Below, in pieces: positions 1 through 6,700 of a stretch of 7,985 nucleotides of DNA. The notes below the pieces were generated by a model that was given only the letters and a program-made list of their open reading frames with translations, had not been told where the DNA came from and ran no database searches. Position 1 is the stretch's first letter; every line of letters begins with the position of its first letter. This DNA comes from an uncultured Clostridia bacterium (GTDB taxonomy: Bacteria > Bacillota > Clostridia > Christensenellales > UBA1242): NCBI GenBank assembly GCA_947626155.1, contig CANQRC010000041.1:1-7985 (forward strand), in the 5' to 3' direction. Position numbers and translations under genes: made by a program.

Positions 1-263
1 AACTTCAAAAATCCAGCGAAGTTTTAAAGAAGTTTAAAGTTCTCTCATCTGTCAAGAGCACCAACTCCAAAAAAATCATCACCACCCCAGCAAACGCAAA
101 AGGCGTGGAGTTTGACTGCGTCATCATCCCTTATGCCACAGATGAAAACTACAACAACGAACTTGACCGCAACCTTTTGTATGTTTCTGCAACGCGCGCG
201 CTTCACAAACTTTACTTTTTAAGTACCAAAAAGCCAAGCAGATTTCTTATGAAAAAGAATTGA
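1..263 (+). CDS. C-terminal end of a superfamily I (UvrD/HelD-like) helicase or ATPase, 5' end outside window
   Basis: The frame is open from base 3 and ends at the TGA at 261-263, giving 86 visible residues. Residues 32-41 (AKGVEFDCVI) match helicase motif V, and residues 57-66 (RNLLYVSATR) match motif VI with the arginine finger R65. These motifs bind ATP and nucleic acid in UvrD/PcrA/Rep/HelD proteins. Only about 15 residues separate the two motifs, and the linker contains DENYNNELDR. That short acidic linker, plus the PSRFL tail, resembles HelD, the RNA polymerase recycling ATPase of Gram-positive bacteria, more than UvrD/PcrA, whose linker is longer. The family call is firm; HelD over another UvrD-like protein is a judgement from the linker. 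Walker A and the rest of the protein lie to the left of the window. The visible coding strand is C-rich relative to G, unlike hisS downstream. Confidence 0.88.
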   Translation, partial: LQKSSEVLKKFKVLSSVKSTNSKKIITTPANAKGVEFDCVIIPYATDENYNNELDRNLLYVSATRALHKLYFLSTKKPSRFLMKKN

Positions 264-327
264 ATTTATATGCAACAAAAATGTATAAAAATTTTTTCGA
301 ACTTATAATTTATGCAAAATTTTTCAA

Positions 328-351
328 AAAGTTGCTTGCCAAGCCAACTTT
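328..351. terminator. Weak hairpin, possible terminator
   Basis: AAAGTT+GCTT pairs with AAGC+AACTTT around a GCC loop, with one bulged C at 345, giving about ten base pairs. On the + strand only TTT then CCC follows, so it would be a poor terminator for the helicase gene. Read on the - strand the stem is followed by a better T-rich tail, but no - strand gene is visible to its right. It could instead be a structural element of the intergenic region. Confidence 0.3.
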
Positions 352-426
352 CCCAAAAACCCATTTTTCAAAAATGCACCTTATATTCCGCTTTTTTTCA
401 GTTTTGGAGATAAAGTTTTGAAAAAA

Positions 427-561
427 TTGTCCACAAAATGTGGAAATGTGGATAACTTCGGTGGTTTTCTCGGTTTTTTGCCCATTTTTCCACATTGTAT
501 ATTCATAAACGACCATGAATATTTATAAATTTGTGGATAAGTGGAAAAATTTTGTGCATAA
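427..561. promoter_or_regulatory. Cluster of DnaA-box-like 9-mers
   Basis: Two exact matches to the DnaA box TTATCCACA occur on the - strand at 447-455 and 532-540 (read as TGTGGATAA on +). A third - strand site at 553-561 is TTATGCACA, which fits the relaxed consensus TTATNCACA. One-mismatch sites on the + strand lie at 427-435 (TTGTCCACA) and 486-494 (TTTTCCACA). Weaker two-mismatch sites lie at 439-447 and 540-548. The segment 430-444 is a perfect inverted repeat, TCCACA-AAA-TGTGGA. Clusters of this kind are typical of oriC and of DnaA-regulated or DnaA-titrating loci. Which of these applies here cannot be decided from the window. Confidence 0.6.
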
Positions 562-579
562 CTTATAACCAATATACGC

Positions 580-609
580 TTGACAAATTCGCGAAATTTA
601 TATTACAAT
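580..609 (+). promoter_or_regulatory. Sigma70/SigA-type promoter for hisS-metG
   Basis: A perfect -35 box TTGACA (580-585) is followed after 18 bases by TACAAT (604-609), five of six matches to the -10 consensus. Transcription would start near 616, giving a very short leader of about 15 bases before the hisS ATG at 631. That leaves just enough room for the ribosome binding site and none for a T-box or other leader riboswitch. The -35 box begins 18 bases after the last DnaA-like box, so DnaA bound at 532-561 could influence this promoter; that is inference. Confidence 0.65.
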
Positions 610-630
610 GTCAAATAAAAAGGAAATAAA

Positions 631-1929
631 ATGGATAAAAAAATTGAACCAAGAAGGTTGAAAGGCTTTTGGGAGCTGATGCCAGAAGAGCAGATTTTGT
701 TCTCAGAAATGCTATCAAAACTTGAAAAAGTGTTTAAACAAAATTGTTTTGTGCCTTTGGACACCCCTGTTTTAGAGTATAGTGATGTTTTGCTTGCCAA
801 AAGTGGCGGAGATGTGGACAAAGAAATTTATCGTTTCACAAAAGGCGACACGGATATGTGTATGCGCTATGATTTAACTGTTCCTCTTGCAAGATTTGTG
901 GCTATGCACCAAAACGAACTGAATTTTCCTTTTAAAAGATATCAAATTGGCAAGGTTTATCGCGGCGAAAGGCCTCAAAAAGGCCGCTATCGCGAGTTTT
1001 ATCAGTGTGATGCAGATATCATTGGAGACGGCGCGCTTTCGCAAGTGGCTGATGCAGAATGCATCTCACTTTTTGAGAAGTGCTTTAAAGAACTTGGCCT
1101 TGAAGTTAGAATTGAAGTTTCAAATAGAAAAATTTTGGCTGGATATTTGGAAGAAATTAGCAAAACAGACAAGTCAACCGAAATTTTTATTGTGCTTGAC
1201 AAACTCAGCAAAATCCCACTTGAAGAGATTAAAAGAGAACTAGAAGAACTTGGGCTGAACAGCAAAGAATGTGAAAATTTGATAAAAATCACCCAAAAAA
1301 CGGGAAAAATTGAAGAAATTGTTGAAAATTTGCGCAATTTTTGCAAAAATGAGCTTTTTCAAAAAGGCTTGAACGAATTTGAAGAACTCGCCGCTCACCT
1401 CAAGGCGTTTGGAACAAAATGCGTTGTTGGAAACCTTGGGATAATTCGCGGACACAACTATTACACCGGCACAGTTTTTGAAGGCTTCTTGAAAGACGGA
1501 AAAGATGCCGTTGGTGCAGGCGGAAGATTTGAAAATCTTTGTGGCTATTTCAGTGAAAAGAATATGCCCGGCGTGGGCATGAGTGTTGGCATAACCCGTT
1601 TGTTTTCAATTTTAACTCAAAACGGGTATTTTAAGGAAAAAACAAATGAAGTGGATATTTCAATCATAACTTTTGATGACACCCTGCACGCCGGACTTGA
1701 ACTTATGACGCGTCTTCGCGAGAGCGGAGTGAAGGCTGACTGCCTTTATGAGGCAAAAACTTTCAAAGCGAAAATGAAAGAGGCAAACAGGCGCGGCGTG
1801 AACTATGTTTTAATTGTTGGAGAGGATGAAGTAAAAGAAGGTGAATACACTTTAAAAGATATGCAAACCTCCCAGCAAGAAAAGTTGACATTTGAAAAAT
1901 TGGTTGAAAAATTCACAAAAAATGGCTAA
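631..1929 (+). CDS. hisS: Histidyl-tRNA synthetase
   Basis: Cytoplasmic class II synthetase that joins histidine to tRNA(His) using ATP. At 432 residues it is full length for a bacterial HisRS. Motif 1 lies near residues 40-50 (FVPLDTPVLE). Motif 2 lies at about 105-129, with KVYRGERPQKGRYREFYQ and arginine R111. The HisRS-specific histidine loop HisA is at 271-284 (R273, then YYTGTVFEG), HisB at 292-302 (AVGAGGRFENL), and motif 3 at 313-325 (PGVGMSVGITRLF). The anticodon-binding domain covers about 341-430. The usual RG-L-D-YY of HisA reads RGHNYY here. The ATG at 631 is chosen because AGGA (621-624) sits six bases upstream and the N-terminus aligns with family members. Promoter TTGACA/TACAAT lies just upstream; metG follows after 64 bases. 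Confidence 0.97.
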   Translation: MDKKIEPRRLKGFWELMPEEQILFSEMLSKLEKVFKQNCFVPLDTPVLEYSDVLLAKSGGDVDKEIYRFTKGDTDMCMRYDLTVPLARFVAMHQNELNFPFKRYQIGKVYRGERPQKGRYREFYQCDADIIGDGALSQVADAECISLFEKCFKELGLEVRIEVSNRKILAGYLEEISKTDKSTEIFIVLDKLSKIPLEEIKRELEELGLNSKECENLIKITQKTGKIEEIVENLRNFCKNELFQKGLNEFEELAAHLKAFGTKCVVGNLGIIRGHNYYTGTVFEGFLKDGKDAVGAGGRFENLCGYFSEKNMPGVGMSVGITRLFSILTQNGYFKEKTNEVDISIITFDDTLHAGLELMTRLRESGVKADCLYEAKTFKAKMKEANRRGVNYVLIVGEDEVKEGEYTLKDMQTSQQEKLTFEKLVEKFTKNG

Positions 1930-1993
1930 AATTTGCAAAAAAAACGCAAAATTTGGTCAATTTTAACGAAATTTTAGCAAAAAGGATGATTTT

Positions 1994-3685
1994 ATGAAAA
2001 AGAAAAAAATTTTGGTAACGGCCGCACTTTTGTATGTGAACGGCCTGCCCCACCTTGGACACATGGTTGGATGTTGGCTTCCTGGGGATGTGTTCACAAG
2101 GTTTCACAAGACCTATGGAAATGATGTTGTTTATGTGAGCGGAACTGATGACCACGGCACTTCAAGTTACATCTCGGCAAAAAAAGAGGGCATGGAGATA
2201 AATGAATACATCAAAACAATGAACAGCAAGATGAAAAACATTGCAAAGTATTTTAACATTGATTTTGATATTTTCAGCGGCACAAACACAAAAATTCACG
2301 AAGAAACTACAATAGATTTTTTCAACGAAATTTACAAAAACGGTTACACGGAAGAAAAAGAGAGCCAGATGCTTTTCTGCGAACATGACAAAGAGGCTTT
2401 GGCGGACAGATTTGTCTACGGCACTTGCCCCTATTGCGGCTATGACCACGCCTATGGCGACCAATGCGACAAGTGCGGCAAGACTTATGAACTTGATGAT
2501 TTAATAGACCCAAAGTGCGCCTTTTGTGGGCAAAACGCGGTTAAAAAGACAACAAAACACCTTTATATCAGTTTGGACAAGCTTCAACCTGCGCTTCAAA
2601 AGTGGGTTGAGAGCAAAAAAGACGTTTGGCGAAATCACGTTTACATGATGACCAACAAGTGGTTTAAGGAGGGCTTGAAGCCACGCTGCATCACCCGCGA
2701 CATTCACTGGGGAATAAAAGTTCCGCTTAAAGGCTTTGAGGACAAAGTTTTTTATGTTTGGTTTGACGCGCCAATCGGCTACATTTCAATCACAAAAGAA
2801 CTTGGCGGCGAGGAAATGGTGAAAGACCGCTGGCAAAACAAGGACTGCGAAATTTACAACTTTATTGGCAAGGACAACATTGACTTTCACGCAGTTTTCT
2901 TCCCAAGCATGGAACTTGCCTGCAAGAAGTATAACCTGGCCACAAATGTTGTTGGCTTCAATTTCCTAAATTTTGAGGGACAAAAGTTTTCAAAATCCAA
3001 AAAAGTTGGCATTTTCTGCGACAAACTTTTGGACAGCGACCTAGATGTTGACGCTCTGCGCGCTTATCTTGTGTCAATTTTCCCAGAAAACAAGGATAGC
3101 GACTTCACATACGAGGGCTTCAAGCAGAACACAAACGCCGAACTTGTGGGAAAATATGGAAACTTCTTCAACCGCACTTTGAATATGCTGAACAAAAACT
3201 TTGGCGGCGTTGCAGGAATTGATTTTGACGACATCAAAGCCAATTTGAACGAAAACGACAAAGAAATGGTTGAGGCAATAACCACCCTGCCAGAGCAAAT
3301 TGCTGACCTGTTTGCGAAGACAGAATTTAGGCAAGCCTACAAGGAAATTATGCGCTTCGCCTCAATTGGAAACACCTATCTTGAAAAGTCCGCGCCTTGG
3401 ACACTTATCAAAAACGGCGACCTTGACGGCGCAAGAAAAGTTTTGTATTTGTGCTTGAACATGGCAAGGTCTTTGGCAATTGTTGCAAGCCCAATCATCC
3501 CAACAAAGACGGCAGAAATTTGGAAACAGTTGAACTTTGACGGACAGCCAAACGCCCCAGAGATGTGGCAAGTGGCAAGCAAGATTGACATTGAAAAACA
3601 GCACAAAATCAACCCACCTGCCCCACTTTTTGCAAGAATTGATGATGACATGATTTCACGCTGGAAAGAACATTTTTCAAATTAA
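1994..3685 (+). CDS. metG: Methionyl-tRNA synthetase (zinc-containing MetG1 type, no C-terminal dimerisation domain)
   Basis: Cytoplasmic class I synthetase that charges initiator and elongator tRNA(Met). The HIGH signature is HLGH at residues 20-23, and the KMSKS loop is KFSKS at 331-335. Between them lies the connective-peptide zinc domain: C145, C148, C158 and C161 form CX2C-X9-CX2C, followed by a further CX2C at C175/C178. APW at 467-469 matches the family's anticodon-recognition Pro-Trp. The 563 residues end after the anticodon helical bundle, so the Trbp111-like C-terminal tRNA-binding domain found in many longer MetRSs is absent. The start at 1994 has AGGA at 1983-1986, seven bases upstream. 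There is no terminator in the 64-base gap after hisS, which suggests one transcript from the hisS promoter. The gene ends in an A-rich tail before a strong terminator. Confidence 0.97.
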   Translation: MKKKKILVTAALLYVNGLPHLGHMVGCWLPGDVFTRFHKTYGNDVVYVSGTDDHGTSSYISAKKEGMEINEYIKTMNSKMKNIAKYFNIDFDIFSGTNTKIHEETTIDFFNEIYKNGYTEEKESQMLFCEHDKEALADRFVYGTCPYCGYDHAYGDQCDKCGKTYELDDLIDPKCAFCGQNAVKKTTKHLYISLDKLQPALQKWVESKKDVWRNHVYMMTNKWFKEGLKPRCITRDIHWGIKVPLKGFEDKVFYVWFDAPIGYISITKELGGEEMVKDRWQNKDCEIYNFIGKDNIDFHAVFFPSMELACKKYNLATNVVGFNFLNFEGQKFSKSKKVGIFCDKLLDSDLDVDALRAYLVSIFPENKDSDFTYEGFKQNTNAELVGKYGNFFNRTLNMLNKNFGGVAGIDFDDIKANLNENDKEMVEAITTLPEQIADLFAKTEFRQAYKEIMRFASIGNTYLEKSAPWTLIKNGDLDGARKVLYLCLNMARSLAIVASPIIPTKTAEIWKQLNFDGQPNAPEMWQVASKIDIEKQHKINPPAPLFARIDDDMISRWKEHFSN

Positions 3686-3728
3686 ACCAAAAAAACGCTG
3701 AAAAAATCTAAAAAAACACAAAAAAAAT

Positions 3729-3757
3729 AAAAAAGAGCAAATTTTTGCTCTTTTTTT
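3729..3757. terminator. Bidirectional intrinsic terminator between convergent genes
   Basis: A run of six A (3729-3734) precedes the stem GAGCAAA (3735-3741), a TT loop (in practice probably four bases), the complementary TTTGCTC (3744-3750) and seven T (3751-3757). The symmetry lets it end metG on the + strand and the large gene on the - strand. The stop codon of the - strand gene (3756-3758) overlaps the outer edge of the T run, so its message has almost no 3' untranslated region before the hairpin. Confidence 0.92.
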
Positions 3758-6700
3758 ACGTCCAGATTGCGTAAATAGTAATTTCTGTTGCACCTGGCCA
3801 GTTGTTTGTGTTCACTTCTGTTATCTCTGTTGCACCACTATTTTTATCTCCAACAGGTGTACTAGACCACTTTGCATTAAATGTCCTATAATTTATATTA
3901 TATTTATATTGTTTCGCTTGAATTGTTGTTGAAATATCAGACAATTCCAGGGTTTTTCCCATTAAAACATAAGTTTCATTAGGATGACTATCATCCAAGC
4001 CCTTGTTTACTATTACAGGGTTAGCCTCTTCATGAGTCCCCTCATTTCGCCATTGCAAATCAGTCCCGCCTGCACCCCTTAGAGGAGTATACCAAGTTAG
4101 GTTAAATATTACTTTTACATAATTTGTCTTTGATTGATAATTCCATGTTGCTGCAACAGTGACGTCATGATTTGGCATTAAATCTATGCCATAACCGCCA
4201 AACGAATATTTGTAAAGGCCGTCTGCATAAATATCGCGTTCTGCTGTTTGTGGCTGAGTTGGATTGTCAAACTTCGTTTCGCCTTGCAAATAATACTTTT
4301 CAACGTTTTGTGTGTTTCCATACTCGCTGGTGTAAGTTACCTTATACCAATTTCTTAGGTGAATGACAAGTGTTGCGTTTTCAAGTGTTGCAAATTCATC
4401 CTCAGTGATTGTGAAGTCGTCATCCGTTGTAAGTTGTTTGGAGTAAGCTTCATCAAAGTAGAATTGTGTGTTTCGCCCGTTTGCGTCACCTGTGACAACT
4501 TTGTTTGCTCCAGATAAATCAAACTTGGTGTCTGCAATTCCTTCAAGCGTGTCAACGGTTTCACCGTTATCTTTAAGCAAAATGGTGAAGATGTCTTTTT
4601 CGTCATACTTTTCCCAATTTGCGTAAAGCGTCAAGTCTTCGCTTGGCATAATTCCGCTTTCAAACTTTGTGTTTTCAACAAAGTTTTCTGTTGTGAACCA
4701 ACCTGCAAATTTGTAATAGCACATCTTGTTGTCTTCGCGCCTTATCATAATTTCAGTTGGAGTTTCAATTCCAAATGAGTCTTTTTCAAGAACGCGCCTC
4801 TCTTTGTATCTATCCTGACCGCTGATGTCTTCGTTGTTTACAACATATTTCAAAGTGTAATACTTCTCAATCTTGTCGCTCCACTTCGCGTAAAGCGTGA
4901 TATCTTCACCAACAGGAATTGTGTTGCCGCTATACTGCGTGCCATCCTCAAAGTTCTCGGTTGTCCACCAGCCCTCAAACTTTCTTGTCAGTTTTTGAAC
5001 TCCCACTTCATCGTAAATAATCTCTTGTGAATACCATGGCAAAGTGAAGTTTGCGCCCTCAAGGTCAGTTATGCTTTCCGCCGTTACACTTTGTTCATTT
5101 GTGACAAAATTAATTGTTCTGTAATACTCAATTGTATCTCTCCATTTTGCGTAAAGCGTGATGTCTTCGCCAACAGGAATTGTGTTGCCGCTATACTGCG
5201 TGCCTTCCTCAAAGTTTGGCGTTGTCCACCAGCCCTCAAAATATCTTGTGTGCTTTTGAGTTTCGTGGTCGTCTCTTACAACCGTGCCATAGTCTGGCAA
5301 ATCATACTCCTTGCCCTCCAAATCATAGGCATCAGGCTGTTTGATAATGTCGTCATTCGTCGCAAAATGAACTCCGCGGTAGTGTTCAACTGTGGCATTC
5401 CACTTTGCATACAGCACAACATTTTCATAAGGCATTGTTGTGCTTGTGAATCTTGTGCCTTCCTCAAAGTTTGGCGTCGTCCACCAGCCGTCAAACACCT
5501 TGGTTGTCTTTGTCTTGGTGACCTCAGGGTCATCAATCACAAGTGGCTGGTCATAGACAGGCAAAGTGATTTCCGTTCCTGCCCACTGATAGAGGTCTTT
5601 AAGTTTTTTGCCGCCATTTTCAACAAAGGTGATAAACGAACTGTTTTCGTAGTCGCGCCTATACTTGTCATTTGTGAAGAAAGTTTTGTTTGTTCTTCGG
5701 TTGCTTGGCGTGTAAGAATAAAGTACCTCTTTCTCGCCATAGACAGAGCCCAGCAAAAGACCAAGTTTTACAACATCAGAGCCGTCTTTCTTTTTGATGC
5801 TTGTGTCCACATTAAGTGAGTCTATATAAGTTACATTTTTGCCTCTTCTCTTATAAACTTTTCCGCCTTGGAAATCTGTTGTGCCAATTGTCAGTGTTAT
5901 ATCCCCAAAAGATTCAACTGAGGTGAGATTTACGCCATTCAAATTTAGCACATAACTGTAAGCGTTTTGATTGATTGTTCTTGCATATCCCAAAACTGCC
6001 TCCTCAATTGTTGGCTCAGGATGGATTTTTGCAATATAATCCGCTAGTGCGTCTTTAACCAGGTCTGTAAAGCCCATAACTTGTGCAACAATTGTCATGA
6101 TGTTTGTGCCTATGTCTTTCGCGTCATAATCCCAGCCGGTTTGTCCGTAGATATAACCTTTCGTTCCATCGTAGTTGTCTCCAGCCTTTTTGCAATTATA
6201 AGTTGTTTGGGATATATACAAACGCCCTTTCTTAAATTCAATCTGACTTATTCTATCATCAAATCCCCAACAATACTCTGTATAAGTTTCTCCAAACCCT
6301 CCCAAATTATAGGTTACATCAACAATAGATGGAACTTCTACCTCAGCATAAACATATGGATCGCCGTCTTCATCTTCCTCTATTTTCAAATCAATCCCAA
6401 TGGCAAAATTCACATTAATTTCTTTATCTGCAATCTTGCCAAGGTGGAGGCTAACAACAGGGTTATCTTGGTTAAACGCCATGTGAAGGTTAAGCCCGCG
6501 AGAACTTATTGTGTTTACAATTGTGTCCACAAAAGATGGCAGCGTGCTGAAATCAATATGCTCTTGCGTGTTTCTGGTGAGATAATCATAATTTGCGCTG
6601 AAAGGCTGGAACTGAATTTGCAAGTTCACAAGTTCGTCATCCAAAATATCTATGCTGTCAAGGCTATAATTTCCGCCGCTTACCTTTGAGAAGTTGATTG

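Larger units (their letters stand above)
264..630. other. AT-rich intergenic region between the helicase gene and hisS
   Basis: No convincing gene lies in these 367 bases. Two short antisense frames lack ribosome binding sites and resemble nothing known. The left part (264-330) is almost pure A/T and includes a TATAAT at 304-309 without a matching -35 box. The middle holds a hairpin at 328-351. The right part holds the DnaA-box-like cluster at 427-561, then the hisS promoter. No T-box antiterminator signature is visible, although T-boxes are common ahead of tRNA synthetase genes in Bacillota. Confidence 0.8.
4143..5654 (-). repeat. Tandem InlB B-type (Listeria-Bacteroides) protein repeats, six units
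   Basis: Reading along the - strand, the units are R1 5654-5400, R2 5399-5142, R3 5141-4881, R4 4880-4614, R5 4613-4347 and R6 4346-4143. Each ends in a conserved tryptophan: LYAKW in R1 to R3, LYANW in R4, HLRNW in R5 and AATW in R6. The spacing is 86-89 residues for R2 to R5 and 68 for R6. R1 to R3 share GWWTT(P/E)NFE(E/D)GT, and R4 has GWFTTENF. R5 is strongly diverged and lacks the GW core. The segment after R6 (4142-3759) contains two further repeat-like ends, FNAKW and IYAIW. Such repeats form small beta-grasp-like folds in InlB. Confidence 0.88.

Noticed and set aside
427..561. CRISPR array or iteron set
   Set aside because: The repeated elements are 9-mers in mixed orientation with irregular spacing, which fits DnaA boxes rather than CRISPR repeats or uniformly oriented plasmid iterons.
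310..572. Two overlapping short open frames on the - strand (68 and 63 codons) in the intergenic region
   Set aside because: They have no ribosome binding site, biased low-complexity composition and no recognisable motif, and they overlap the DnaA-box cluster.
264..630. T-box riboswitch ahead of the tRNA synthetase genes
   Set aside because: No T-box core sequence or antiterminator is visible, and the predicted leader of about 15 bases is too short. The 64-base hisS-metG gap also lacks one.
1930..1993. A/T-rich near-palindrome between hisS and metG as a terminator
   Set aside because: AAAATTTGC and GCAAAATTT pair only imperfectly, have almost no G-C pairs and no T run after the stem, so read-through into metG is more likely.
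5091..5819. A 242-codon + strand open frame antisense to the repeat array
   Set aside because: It mirrors the repeated coding sequence on the opposite strand. Its cysteine-rich, repetitive protein looks like an artefact of codon choice in the - strand gene, and no ribosome binding site or promoter supports it.
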